DNA from: Catonia carolina
Taxonomy: Eukaryota > Arthropoda > Insecta > Hemiptera > Achilidae
NCBI GenBank assembly: GCA_035578175.1
Contig: JAQMRL010000003.1
Span: 89,196,469 to 89,260,468 of the forward strand
Direction of reading: 5' to 3'
Length of the DNA: 64,000 nucleotides
The notes under the pieces: model-generated
The model's database searches: none
The model's input: only the letters and a program-made list of their open reading frames with translations
What the model was told of the DNA's origin: nothing
In this document: positions 47,201-57,804 of the stretch, in pieces
Position numbering within the stretch: the stretch's first letter is position 1
Layout of the letters: the number at the start of each line of letters is the position of its first letter
Program-made: the position numbers and the translations under genes

Positions 47201-48394
47201 GTAGCTTTACACTAGCAACTGACTTTTTAACTGAACCTTATTCGTGTTCATATCTTGATACTCATATTTCTTAACATCTATTCATGTTTGTACTAAACAT
47301 TTTTCTAATATTTTCCTTGAATATGTTATACAATTTTCATAATATTAATAATTAAACTTCTTAAAAATTTATCGGTAGGCCTACAATCATTATGGCAAAG
47401 AATGTATGACTTTTTTTAATCAATCACTAAACTTTTCATATTTGTCCATAATTTCCTACAGTAACTTCTAATTAGCAAGACAGAATGTTTACTTACAATT
47501 GAAATTTGTGATTAACACAATAACAAAGTTTAATGTTTTTTTAGATTAGTTTTCTCTATTATATATAATTTCACCTCTGTCTTATTAACTTATTCTCGAA
47601 ATTAATATAAAAAATCTGGTGTAAAACACTCACACAACTTTCTCTTGCCAATGCAAATAATGACCAATAACTCAACATTAACCTAACATTAGTAATACAA
47701 CATTAGAAATAAACGAAAAACAAATCTCAAAAACATAACCTTATTTTAATCATGAGTGAAACACGCAAAATGAAAATCAACCTCAGTTTGGCTTTAAAAT
47801 ACGGAAAATCACTCTTTCACGCTTACTAGGCTCTGTAGAGAAAAATGCTTTAAATAAAAGCTGTACATCGTTTAATTTTCTAAAAATTTTATTATATACA
47901 ATTTTTGTCGTAAAATGCATACTAATGCTGAATTCTTAATAAAATCGATTTTTCACACGTTTTCGCGAGAAAAACAGAAAATTGCTGATTACCGTTAAAC
48001 TAAGCGTTGTAAAAAAAAATTTGGAATTAAAATTTGTAGGATTTTAAATTCTTTACGTTTTTTTATATAAATTTTTGTGCTAAATGTATATTAAAGCCGT
48101 AATCTTAAAAAAACAATTTCTTTACGTGAAAACAGCCTCACCAAGAATTTCAGCAAACATGGCGCCTACTGTAGCTTGTAGAACATAAAAAATTAAGTAA
48201 AACAGGCGATTTTTAAAAAAATCGTAGAACCAGTTTCTGAGAAAATCGCAAATATGTGAAAAATTACACGAATAAACTACTACTTCTGGTTGACCGATTT
48301 AAATGAAAAAGTTCGTGTCGGGTCCCGTAGTGGTATGTAACTTAAGTTTCAAGTTTCAAGTTCGTACGCTGTTCCGTTCTTGAGATATTCTGTT

Positions 48395-48437
48395 TACACA
48401 CGCGCGCGCGCGCACACACTCACACACACACACACAG
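48395..48437. repeat. (CA)n(CG)n microsatellite inside R1c
   Basis: Alternating purine-pyrimidine tract, complement of the one in R1b at the same place in the element. Confidence 0.92.
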
Positions 48438-48550
48438 ACCAATCGCTAAAAACATGTTTTTTGAGTTCAGGGGGTCTGAAAACGTGTAGATCCGGTGAAA
48501 ACTCGATTTCGAAAAATCGACATGAAAACAATACTTTCCTTCCTATATAT

Positions 48551-49124
48551 TGTCGCCACCTGCCCTTCCAATATTAGTGTCTACACACAGTCTCACTACC
48601 TGCTTGCCGCGCGGAGTGCTACAGACGCGCAGAGTCTACAGCCTCTCCCCAACACCTTGTTGGCTCGAGGGAGAGGTATTTAAGAGGGGGACCTCGTCCC
48701 GCAAGACTCACTCTTCACTGAACTCTCAACCGGAAAAGAACGAAGAAAGAAGAGCTTCCGACTGAAGAAGACGAGCCCAGCCGAGACCAGACGCACCATC
48801 CCTGGTCTACGCTACCGGTGGCGGATGCTACATTCCCGCTCCGGTCAACCTTCGCCGGCCCGGAGAGAGCCGCGCTACCGGCAGACGGCCTACGCCGACC
48901 CGACACTGCAGGGCTCTGGGGGGACACCACTGCCACGCTGCAGTGGGGACCCAACTGCCGCTGAGGGAAGGTTAGGCCTGAACCCGGTAGCCAAGCCGTC
49001 AATCTTCGGGCTCCGCTTCTACCACGCCGGCTCGCCACTTCCGACCGTCAACAGTTGCCCTTTTCAGGGCCACCAATTTTACAGACAAGGTTTCACCACG
49101 TGTCGTCGACCTCGGTCGGCGACA
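48551..49124 (+). repeat. GC-rich solo LTR with promoter and ATAT target duplication
   Basis: 574 bp, starting TGTCGCCACC and ending GGTCGGCGACA, with TG..CA ends inside a 7-bp inverted repeat (TGTCGCC/GGCGACA), flanked by ATAT at 48547-48550 and 49125-49128. It is strikingly GC-rich against the AT-rich host. A TATA-like GTATTTAAG (about 48678-48686) is followed about 30 bp later by CACTCTTCACTGAAC, a plausible start. The TATA box places the LTR on the + strand. It splits R1c cleanly. The overlapping open frames here are fortuitous. A 4-bp duplication fits a Gypsy-type element whose internal part was lost by LTR recombination. Confidence 0.88.
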
Positions 49125-49159
49125 ATATTCATATAGGCAAGAGAAAGTAAAAATTAATG

Positions 49160-49836
49160 TATTCATTAGAACAGCTTTTTAAGGCATTCACTGTTCCTGA
49201 TATCCGTCAAATATTTGTGAGAGAAGCTCTTATTATTCTTATAACAAAACAAACTATTTTCCTTCATAATCCATTCATTATCCGTAATACACTTCCTATT
49301 AAACATTTCCAATATTATATAAAGCTTAAAAAAATTACACTAAAGGTATTTCTGAACATTGAATTGCTTCTTGAAATATTAATTTAATCCTTTATATGGC
49401 AGTACTACGAGTAAAAATATACAAGTTTTAAAATATTAAATTTTGTTTTATAGGGACTTAAATAATGTATTTCTAGTGCCCGAACAGTAAGATATTTCTT
49501 TTTCTCATGTCAAGCCCTGATTAGTACACTTACCATGGAACGTTCATTGAAATAAGAATCACACAATGTTTAGTGGTAAGAATTCTTATTAAAACAACTT
49601 GTAGTCCTATATAAGAGAAAAATATGCAGAATAACTTATCTTAACTTTATATTAGAATGAATCCTTGCTTTACGTTAAAAACTTGAATTTTCTAAGTACT
49701 GTTCAAAAGTTACAACAAAAATACACGGCTGCATACGCTGGTATGAATCCTTACCGTATTCGTGTAACCCGTGAAGCGAATGGTCGCTGCGCACTAGTTT
49801 TAAAATGCGGATAGCTTACTTACCAGAGAACATCTA
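49160..49836. other. AT-rich intron, no feature recognised
   Basis: An AT-rich 76-codon open frame at 49157-49387 has no recognisable domain. Confidence 0.5.
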
Positions 49837-49974
49837 TACGAGGTTTCGCTATTAATAACGAGACTGACGTTTTAAAAAATTTATTTTTAATTTATACATA
49901 ATCACTTATTGTCACCTTCAATACACACTCCTTCTCTATCCCGTCAATGCTCCATGCAAATTTTCCATTGTTAG

Positions 49975-50735
49975 AAACAGTGCTGGAAGTCATCTTCCAG
50001 CACTTAGCTGCTTCAGGACACGTGCCGCTTTCTCTATTACAGCTTCCACAGACTCAAATATTGTCCCTTTTAATGCAGATTTCACCTTAGGGAACAGGTA
50101 GAAATCACATGGTGCAAGACCTGGTGAATAAGGTGGATTTTCTAACACAGAGATGCTGTACTTGGCTAGAAACCTCTTGACAGATAACGCGGAATGAGCT
50201 GGCACATTATCTTGGTGAAACCCATGATTTGTCCTTCCTCATTTCGGGGCGTTTTTTCCTTACTCTTTGACGTAGTTTTTTTTGGTTTAACGACCGACTG
50301 TTCTGCAATTACTGCTAATGCAGACGGTGAAGGATGAAATAATTTTTTGTAACGTATGAAAATATGCCGTGCCTGAATGGGATTCGAACCCAAGACCGCA
50401 TGATGAGGGGCGAGCACGTTACCAACTACGCCAGTGCGGCCGGCTTGACGTAGTTTAGAAAGTACCTCAAGGTAGTAATATATATTAATTGTTTGACCTT
50501 CAGGAACCCAGTAAAGGTACACAAACCCATGGATATAACAAAAACAATCATCATTGCTTTAAATTTTGACTTGCTCATTCGAGATTTTTTGGCTTTCGGT
50601 GAAGTTTGGCTCTTCCAGTGCATGGATTGGGGCTTTGTTTTCGGATCATAAGTAAAAAAAACCACGTTTCATCACATGTTATTAACGTTTCCAAAAAGTT
50701 TGGGTCAATAGCGTACAAAGTGTCAGTACAAACAT
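49975..50735 (-). pseudogene. mariner transposase, catalytic domain, broken
   Basis: Sense (-) order: DPNFLETLITCDETWFFTYD, PQSMHWKSQTSPKAKKSRM, SKSKFKAMMIVF, HGFVYLYWVPEGQTIN, then after the SINE and a gap HQDNVPAHSALSVKRFLAK and NPPYSPGLAPCDFYLFPK. The three catalytic aspartates are recognisable (CDETW, QDNVPAH, APCDF), with exactly 34 residues between the last two, the D34D signature of mariners. Frame changes, in-frame stops, an inserted SINE and the absence of the N-terminal helix-turn-helix domain mean no active protein can be made. Confidence 0.9.
50279..50444 (-). repeat. SINE-A inserted in the mariner, with 12-bp target duplication
   Basis: Flanked by TTGACGTAGTTT at 50267-50278 and 50445-50456. 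A complete copy of about 166 bp: head GCCGGCCGCACTGGCGTAG, B box GGGTTCGAATCCC, body GGCACGGCATATTTTCATAC, tail TCGTTAAACC plus A run. The best reference copy of the short-tail subfamily. Confidence 0.95.
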
Positions 50736-50763
50736 TTTTGTGAGCTTCATTTCAAACAGTTTT

Positions 50764-50953
50764 GAGCGGCTCGTGTTCTGAAAGAGCTGGCAGAATATGA
50801 CTTCCAGCATTGTTTCCAGCAATGGAAAATTCGCATGGAGCGTTGTAGGGATAGAGAAGGAGTGTATATTGAAGGTGACAATAAGTGATTTAGTATATAA
50901 TAAAAATAAACTATTTTACAACGTCTGTCTCGTTATTTAATAGCCACACTTCA
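50764..50953 (+). repeat. Inverted copy of the mariner 3' end
   Basis: The + strand reads AARVLKELAEYDFQHCFQQW, then KIRMERCRDREGVYIEGDNK and a stop, the normal mariner C-terminus, better preserved than the matching - strand copy at 49839-50030 (which has an in-frame stop). Confidence 0.88.
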
Positions 50954-51206
50954 TAAAACCATTAAATGGTAATAGGGTTCAACTGCATAGCTTATTCTTA
51001 AAAAAATTGACTTTACTGCCAGTGTAAGTTTACGTACCAAAGATCTATAAAGGGTTAAATGACTAGTACTTCTAACTGAGGGAAATTCTCCTTACTGTAT
51101 CGCCTTTCATTCTTTGTTTAAATTTTGTTTTTATACTAAGGTACACCGTTTCGTCCATTCACTTTAGACTCTTTGTCTCTAAAAAACATTTTTCAATCAT
51201 ACAATG

Positions 51207-51515
51207 TTGTTGTTGTTTAGGTCATCACCCGAAAGGCTAGTTTAAACCTCTCGAAGTTTTACTTAGTGGAGGAGTAAGGTGGTTTACCATGACCTTCCTC
51301 ACTGAATTTAAAATTTTGCTTATCAGCAAGCCAGGCCCTCTGTGGCACATATTTCTCACCTTTTAAATAATACCTTCACTTCGTTTGTCACATGGTATAA
51401 TGAAATTATGATGAATTATAATGAAATTCATTACTTTCAGAGGAGATAGCTCTGACTAGTGTCTTTTGCAGCTCTACCTCTTCTGTTCTTAATGGATTCA
51501 GTCATTTAATTATAA
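51207..51515 (+). repeat. R2 interspersed repeat, copy 3 (3' truncated)
   Basis: Opens with TTGTTGTTTAGGTCATCACC, runs through CCTTCCTCACTGA and GAGGAGATAGCTCTGACTAG and stops near GATTCAGTCATTTAATTATA, lacking the terminal block of other copies. Confidence 0.78.
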
Positions 51516-51679
51516 GATAAGAAATAATCGCAAATTATTGGTATGAAAATGCAACTTCATCGTAGAAATATTGTTATTACACCACTTACAATACATTCTC
51601 AGAGTAATGTTATAGTAGGAGTAGATGGAAACAAACCAAACTATTTGTATATTAACGAAAGACCGTAAAATTAATAATA

Positions 51680-52112
51680 ACGCTTAGAGCAAAAAAATGC
51701 ATAATAAAAGTTGAAGAAAATTTAAAAATCTACAACTTTTATTCCAAACATTTCTTTGTATAACGCTTAGTTTAGCGGTAATTTGTGATTTTCTGGTTTT
51801 TTCCATGAAAACTTTTAAAAAAGTGGACTTTTTAAGATTTCGGCCTTAGTATGCATTTTACGACAAAAAACTATATATTAAAATTTATAGAAAACTAAAA
51901 TATATAATTATATACTATACAAGTTTTATTTTAAGCATTTTTTATTACAGAGCATAGTTTACCGTCAAAAACTGTTTTTTTTTTGTATTATTAAGCCAAA
52001 ATAAGGTTAGTTTTTTGTTTATTTCTAATGAATTATTACTAATGTTAGGCTAAATTTTTCATTATTTGAATTAGCAAGAGAAAGTCGTCTGAGTGTTCAC
52101 ACCAGATTTTTA
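51680..52112 (+). mobile_element. R1 element, copy d (5' truncated)
   Basis: Contains the internal units (TCTACAACTTTTATTCC; AAGATTTCGGCCTTAGTATG) and the 3' end GCAAGAGAAAGTCGTCTGAG plus CACACCAGATTTTTA. The 5' half with the microsatellite is missing. Confidence 0.72.
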
Positions 52113-52439
52113 TTTACATAATAGATTTTTTAACTATTTTATTTATGATATCAAATGATTAATATAGTAATTAATCTATAATATAAAATTATTACAATTA
52201 TTAATGATTAAAATTGTAATAATTTTATGGTTTGTTTTTACAAAAACCATAAATGCTTACATTGCTTTAAATTTTACCAAAATCTTTTTTAAAATTTATG
52301 TGATCATATAAGTGAAAGCAATTGTATTTTTATATGCAGTTCAGTTTATGGTGCAACAGATCTGTTATTTTAAAGTTATTTATTTACATAATAGTAAAAA
52401 CATACAATGTCTTTTTGTCACATTGTGGAAGTCTTTACA

Positions 52440-52697
52440 AAAAATAAATTGAATAAAGGACACATTAAAATATCACACATTACAAACGATCCAATTATCT
52501 AAATAGATACACCAATCTTCAGGTATACAAATTAGAACAATAGACGGATACTAACCAGTTGTACACAATATTTCTCATCTTTTCTCGGAAATAACTTAAT
52601 TTAACAACTATTATTATTTACACTGACATTTTTAAAACTTCAGTCCTTAAGAGAATTCTAGAACAACACTTTCCTTTTAGGTATTGTCCCAATACTA
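52440..52697 (-). repeat. R7 LTR fragment
   Basis: Matches the sense-5' third of the R7 copies at 39058 and 62359 (AATAGATACACCAATC; GAGAATTCTAGAACAACAC; CTTTTAGGTATTG). The rest is missing. Confidence 0.55.
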
Positions 52698-52699
52698 AA

Positions 52700-53257
52700 G
52701 AAGTTAAAAATGGATCTGAAAAGCAGAGGATGTTAGTTTAGTGATGTTAAAAGCAAATGTCAACCAAAGATGGTAGTACGATAAACCGTAGACTAGTTAT
52801 AGTTTTGCTAAAGATCTTGAAATAATACTGTAGAAAATATAAAACATCAAGAACTACAACAATGTTCATTTATAATGTACCATAATTAGATATTAAAAAT
52901 TATTCCCGTTTCCGGTAAGTATTTCTTTTTGTTTTATTCCACTAAAGAAACTACACGTATTTATCTTTAAACAGTAAATAATTTATTTTTCTTCAGAATA
53001 ATCCACTTTATGTAATCCGATATTCTTATTTAAAATTCATTTATTCTAAAACTGGGATTAAGAAATATTCTATATTGAAATATTTAATACATGATATAGC
53101 AGTGGAGCGACATTGATTTATGTAGGAAACATGTGCAAGTAACCGAGTAAACGGCTCTTATATAATTAGTTCTAAAGCTATGCTACAAATTCCAAACCCT
53201 CTGGAGAAAGATATTAAAAACTATCGTTTTTTACCTAATAAAATAAAGGAGATAATT
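52700..53257. other. AT-rich stretch, no feature recognised
   Basis: Nothing supported between the R7 fragment and R1e. Confidence 0.5.
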
Positions 53258-53690
53258 TCTATTTTCTCTTGCCCCATAGGAATATAACTGTAGGGAAGAA
53301 AATTTTTTTTTTTTTTTTTTTTTTAACAGTAAGAATTATTTACAAACAGTTTAACAAAAACTTTCAGTAAATGTGTTGATGATGAATAAAACTTGAAGAA
53401 GACAGCACTCAGCAGCGTTGCTTCCAAGTCATCGTTTGGTTATAGTTGATGAAGGGTTTCTTCTTGGTTCTGGTGATGTACAATTTTTTTTTTCTTTTTT
53501 TTATACGGATGAAGTGAATGAAGGTGTGAAAAGAAGCGAATGAAGACGTGATACTGATGATAGAAAATTTATTAGATGATTAATTTTAGATTAATGAGAG
53601 TTAGCAAGATTTAGATTATTAATAAATAAGAGTTGACAACCGCAATATAATTTTGTTTTTGATCTTAAAAGGATGGTTAAACATTTTAGA

Positions 53691-56384
53691 TCAGGTGAAA
53701 CGGAATGGAAGATCTAATATTCTCGCCTTCTTGAGTCTTTGATGTTCAATATTGTCATCGAGAAGATTTATAGCCAAATGATTGGAATGAGTGTCCAACT
53801 TGGTTATATACTTTTCACTCCGACTGCTAATTTCTTCTCCCACCGTAGGTATGCCCAGGTCATGATGGAGTACTTCATTAGGCACATACCAAGGTGCACA
53901 GCATATAAGTCGAAGAAACTTCGATTGGAATCTCTGTAATATTTCTACATTAGATGTACTTGCTGTGCCCCAGAGTTCAATTCCATAACTCCAAACTGGT
54001 TTTATCATCACCTTGTACAGTGTCAATTTATTTTCCAAAGACAACTGTGATCGCCTCCCAACAAGCCAATATAGTTGTCGTAATTTGAGTCCAAGTTGTT
54101 TCCGTTTGGTCCATATATGTTTTCTCCACGTCAATCGCCTGTCTAGATAGATGCCCAAGTATCTCACATCATCTGAATGTGGAATTACGTTGTTGCGAAA
54201 CGTTACTGGTGAACATGATTCTCGTTTCATCGTAAAGGTTACGTGTGCAGACTTCTGTTCATTTACTTTGATCCTCCATTTTTGGCACCAGTCTTGAATG
54301 TCATTTAAATGTTGCTGTAGTTTTTCAGAAGCGTGGACTGGGGAGGCATCAGATGCAATAATAGCAGTGTCATCGGCAAAAGTTGCTGTTGTTACATGTT
54401 CATTTACGGGAATATCTGCTGTAAATAGCGTGTATAGAAAAGGACTTAAAATGCTACCTTGAGGTACACCTGAACGAATAAGGTGCAAGGTCGATAACTC
54501 ATCATCAAATTTCACTTGGAAAAAACGATCGGTTAAGAATGATTTTAGAATAGGAAAATAATTATGATCCAGGTTTAATTTAATTTTGTGTAGAAGAGCT
54601 AAATGCCATACCTTGTCAAAGGCCTGAGCTACGTCTAAGAAGACGGCTGAGCAAAATTCCTTTTTTTCTAAGGTATATCGAATTTGGTTAACTATCCGAT
54701 GTACCTGTTCTATCGTAGAATGTTTTTCACGGAAACCGAATTGATGATCCGGGTAAACACTTTCTTCCAAAAAAGGTTTTAGACGATCAAGTAGTAATTT
54801 TTCAAAAACTTTTGATGTGACGGATAGAAGACTGATCGGTCTATATGACGTAATTTCGGTAGGTTCCTTGCCAGGTTTGAGAATCATGACTATTTGGGCA
54901 ACTTTCCATTGAGATGGAAAGCAACCCGTCCTTAGAATTGCGTTGAAAATGAATGTCAGGAGTAAAATTCCCTTCCTTGGGAGTTGCTTCAACACCTCAC
55001 CGGTAATTAGGTCATAGCCAGGGGCTTTTTTGGAACTCAGGCGCTTTTGGATTGTAGTTATCACTTCAGCCGGAGTGAAAGATTTGATAGGAGGTGATAG
55101 CTGAAATGGGGCTTCAAGATGTTCTAAAATGTCTTCTTCTAATTTTCGATCGATATCATCGTCGTGTGGACGGAAGACAGTGGACAGATATTCCGCAAAC
55201 GCTTCCACTTTTTCTTTTGTGGTCCTAGCCCAATTTCCATCCGTTAGACGAAGAGGTGGAATTTGTTTCTTTGATCGTTTTATGTATCTTGTAGCTTTCC
55301 ATAATGAATAGTCAGTAGCTGCCGTTGGAGATAATTGAACCAACCTGTCTTGGAAATAATGATTACGCAGTTCTAGAAGCGTGTACTTTAGATGTTGTGC
55401 TGCACGATTGAATCTTGTTTTGTCATCTGGGTGTCTGCTATGCTGCCAAATTCGACGTAATCTTCGTTTGTAGTTTATCAATTCTCGAATGGTAGCAGGA
55501 CAACTGTTGCCATGAGTGTTTTTGTTGGCGTCTGTAGTTGATTTCCATGCGGCATTTTGCACTACCTTAGTAAAATGCTCAACCGCTTCCTCAATCTCGT
55601 CTTGCGATTTTAATGATACATTTAGAATTATATTTTCGGTAACCAGACGCTTAAAGGAGGCCCAATCTGTGTTTTTGTTACACAGAATAGGGAGTGTCTT
55701 CTTTTTTTGTAGTTTACAACCAACGCTGGCGATTATAGGAGTGTGATCTGAGGACAAATCCAGGACCGATTTAACTCGAATAGAATTTTGACTTATATTT
55801 TTGGTAACAAAAAAGTCGAGGAGATCCGGAATTCTGCGTCGATCGGTTGGCCAGTACGTTGGTTCACCCGTCGATAACAAGCCTAAATTATGTTTTTGTA
55901 CAACATTAAACAGAGTTCTACCCCTTGGATTACATAAACGAGAACCCCATGTCTGATTTTTCGCATTGTAATCACCTCCCGCAATAAATTTGTTACCTAA
56001 ACTTTCAAAAAAAGTTTCAAATTGAGCGGCCGTAACGTGATGCCGCGGGGGAGAGTACAGCGCTGAAATTGTTACTTGTCCGCGCACGTCCTCAATGACA
56101 ATGTTTGTTGCTTGTAGATAAGGTGTTTCGAATTTTTGAAGTTCGTAATGTTTAATATTATTTTTTATTAATATAGCGGAGCCTCCATGCGCCGTACCAT
56201 CAGGATGATTAGTAAAGTATAGAGAATAACCGTTGCACCTGATGTAACTCCTGTTAGTGAAATGTGTTTCTGATAAAAGCATGACATCGATGTTGTATAT
56301 GTTTAAAAATGTGACTAGTTCTTGAATATGTTGACTTAAGCCATTGGCGTTCCAGAGTGCAATTTTATATAATACTTGCTCCAT
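53691..56384 (-). CDS. LINE ORF2: endonuclease and reverse transcriptase
   Basis: 897 codons, the usual size for Jockey-clade ORF2. The N-terminal exonuclease-endonuclease-phosphatase domain (about 1-230) has LWNANGL, SETHF (catalytic Glu), GGDYNAKNQTWGS and SSDHTPI (catalytic Asp-His). It nicks the target DNA. Reverse transcriptase about 460-740: SYRPISLL, VFLDVAQAFDKVWH with the first catalytic Asp, GVPQGSILSPFLY, FADDTAI (about 669-675) with the catalytic Asp pair, and YLGIYLD. The C-terminal region carries YGIELWGTAS and QRFQSKFLRLICCAPWYV, typical of Jockey. No RNase H domain. The start codon lies one base after the ORF1 stop (TAA A ATG), suggesting translation by termination-reinitiation. 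Confidence 0.95.
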   Translation of the reverse strand: MEQVLYKIALWNANGLSQHIQELVTFLNIYNIDVMLLSETHFTNRSYIRCNGYSLYFTNHPDGTAHGGSAILIKNNIKHYELQKFETPYLQATNIVIEDVRGQVTISALYSPPRHHVTAAQFETFFESLGNKFIAGGDYNAKNQTWGSRLCNPRGRTLFNVVQKHNLGLLSTGEPTYWPTDRRRIPDLLDFFVTKNISQNSIRVKSVLDLSSDHTPIIASVGCKLQKKKTLPILCNKNTDWASFKRLVTENIILNVSLKSQDEIEEAVEHFTKVVQNAAWKSTTDANKNTHGNSCPATIRELINYKRRLRRIWQHSRHPDDKTRFNRAAQHLKYTLLELRNHYFQDRLVQLSPTAATDYSLWKATRYIKRSKKQIPPLRLTDGNWARTTKEKVEAFAEYLSTVFRPHDDDIDRKLEEDILEHLEAPFQLSPPIKSFTPAEVITTIQKRLSSKKAPGYDLITGEVLKQLPRKGILLLTFIFNAILRTGCFPSQWKVAQIVMILKPGKEPTEITSYRPISLLSVTSKVFEKLLLDRLKPFLEESVYPDHQFGFREKHSTIEQVHRIVNQIRYTLEKKEFCSAVFLDVAQAFDKVWHLALLHKIKLNLDHNYFPILKSFLTDRFFQVKFDDELSTLHLIRSGVPQGSILSPFLYTLFTADIPVNEHVTTATFADDTAIIASDASPVHASEKLQQHLNDIQDWCQKWRIKVNEQKSAHVTFTMKRESCSPVTFRNNVIPHSDDVRYLGIYLDRRLTWRKHIWTKRKQLGLKLRQLYWLVGRRSQLSLENKLTLYKVMIKPVWSYGIELWGTASTSNVEILQRFQSKFLRLICCAPWYVPNEVLHHDLGIPTVGEEISSRSEKYITKLDTHSNHLAINLLDDNIEHQRLKKARILDLPFRFT

Positions 56385-56385
56385 T

Positions 56386-57804
56386 TTAATTCAATTTCGA
56401 AACAACGATTGTAAGTAAATTTAATAGTGTCGCAATTTGTTCTGTTTGTTTTTGTATTACGTTTCGTAGTTCTAGAAATGATTGTTGTAGATTTAAAATC
56501 GGATCAGTTTGTAACGGATTGGTTGGGATTGGTTGCGTAGAATTGCCCTTTACGGCTCTCGCATAGTCTAAAATACTGTTACTGTTAGGTGTCTGATGTA
56601 ATGTTTCCTGTACGCTGTTTTTTGCAACAACTTGGGTGACAAATCTTGAGCTGACCGTCTGAGTTTCCGGTGGTGTAACTGTTCTTTCGCGTAAAGGTGG
56701 AAATTTTCGTTGTTTAATCTGTTTGTATATTTCGCAACCTTTGTAGTTAGAGGGATGGTCTCCTCCACACAAAGCGCATAATGGTGGGGCGTCCTTCTGT
56801 TTACCACAAATAGTAGTGTCATGATTATCACCGCACTTCACACAACGAAATGGTCTGTTGCAATACGCTCTTGAATGCCCGTACCGTTGACATCGCTTAC
56901 ATTGAATAATATCGTTTTTTTGGTAGGGTGGCTCAAATTTTATTTTGGCGTTTTGCAACAATTCTATTTTATAAATATCTCTGTTATTAGACGCCGGTTC
57001 TAAATCCACAAAAAAAAGCGAAAGAGGTTCCTTCGTAATTCTGTGCCGTATGTTCGAGATGTTCCGTACGGCATGGTTATGCGTAGCCAGTTCTTGTATC
57101 ACGTCGTTGACGTCAACTGAGTAGTGGACGTGACGTAGAACAACCCTGAATGCACGGCACTGTTTTAGCTGGTAGGTGTGGAAGTCAATTTTAGAAGACT
57201 TCAGATTTTTTATTATCGTCGAATATGCACGGCTGTTGCTGGCGTTCAATTTCATTTGACTTCGAGAGATAATTTTGTACACATAATCTGTTTTGTTTAC
57301 ACCATTGCTGGTGATTATATTTAAAAGCAGTTGCAGGTTGCTAACGCTGGGAATAAAGACAGGGGGCGGCTTTGGTTCAGTTGTAGACGAATCGTCTTCC
57401 ATGTCGGAATTGTCTGACAACACATCGTAAGCGTTGCTAAGTGGAAACGCTGTGGCTGTATTATCGAGTCGCTTCCCTGCACGCAAATCATTTGATGACT
57501 TTTCCGCCTTTCTTTTATTATTTCTCGCTCTTACAACAGTAAACTCGTCTTGAGGTTTTGATGGTAATGTCGGTCTGTTTTTGTCAACCGATAAATTACG
57601 TGATTCATTAACGAGTCTTGGATCCCGAATGAATCGTTTTTCCGATGTGTGATTTGAAAATCTATCAACACATGGTTTAGCAGCGCCTTCCTGATCGGAA
57701 GAGGTTGAAAATTTGGCGACCGATAAGTTGTTATTTATAGGCATACCACTAGAACAATCAATATCATATGATTGGGTTGAAGAAGAAGAACCCTGTGTCG
57801 ACAT
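56386..57804 (-). CDS. LINE ORF1: Gag-like nucleic-acid-binding protein
   Basis: 472 codons. A Ser/Asn-rich, probably disordered N-terminus (1-150) with a basic stretch RARNNKRKAEKS precedes a folded region (about 150-290, the PRE/RRM-like domain of Jockey Gag proteins) and three CCHC-type knuckles: CKRCQRYGHSRAYC (302-315), CVKCGDNHDTTIC (321-333) and CALCGGDHPSNYKGC (343-357). The C-terminus has a leucine-rich helix (about 440-470). Binds the element's RNA to form the ribonucleoprotein used in retrotransposition. The first ATG follows a 5' UTR of about 226 bp and has A at -3. Confidence 0.93.
   Translation of the reverse strand: MSTQGSSSSTQSYDIDCSSGMPINNNLSVAKFSTSSDQEGAAKPCVDRFSNHTSEKRFIRDPRLVNESRNLSVDKNRPTLPSKPQDEFTVVRARNNKRKAEKSSNDLRAGKRLDNTATAFPLSNAYDVLSDNSDMEDDSSTTEPKPPPVFIPSVSNLQLLLNIITSNGVNKTDYVYKIISRSQMKLNASNSRAYSTIIKNLKSSKIDFHTYQLKQCRAFRVVLRHVHYSVDVNDVIQELATHNHAVRNISNIRHRITKEPLSLFFVDLEPASNNRDIYKIELLQNAKIKFEPPYQKNDIIQCKRCQRYGHSRAYCNRPFRCVKCGDNHDTTICGKQKDAPPLCALCGGDHPSNYKGCEIYKQIKQRKFPPLRERTVTPPETQTVSSRFVTQVVAKNSVQETLHQTPNSNSILDYARAVKGNSTQPIPTNPLQTDPILNLQQSFLELRNVIQKQTEQIATLLNLLTIVVSKLN

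Larger units (their letters stand above)
47609..49156 (-). mobile_element. R1 element, copy c, interrupted by a solo LTR
   Basis: On the - strand it begins TTTTTACTTTCTCTTGCC (right end) and ends CACACCAGATTTTTT (left end). It has the (GT)n(GC)n core at 48395-48437 and the subrepeat blocks in the standard order. A 574-bp solo LTR is inserted about 30 bp inside its 5' end. Confidence 0.8.
49839..50953 (-). mobile_element. mariner (D34D) element with inverted duplication of its 3' end and nested SINE
   Basis: Flanked by TA (49837-49838, 50954-50955). Ends are related mariner TIRs (CGAGGTTTCGCTATTAATAA left; TGAAGTGTGGCTATTAAATA right, read inward). Most of it encodes mariner transposase on the - strand. 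However, about 190 bp at the right end (50764-50953) is an inverted copy of the left end (49839 to about 50030) and encodes the transposase C-terminus on the + strand. The normal 5' end and DNA-binding N-terminus are missing. A SINE-A lies at 50279-50444. Confidence 0.9.

Noticed and set aside
48550..49136. Several overlapping open frames on both strands suggesting a GC-rich gene
   Set aside because: They fall within a TG..CA-bounded solo LTR with a 4-bp target duplication; high GC simply lowers stop-codon frequency.
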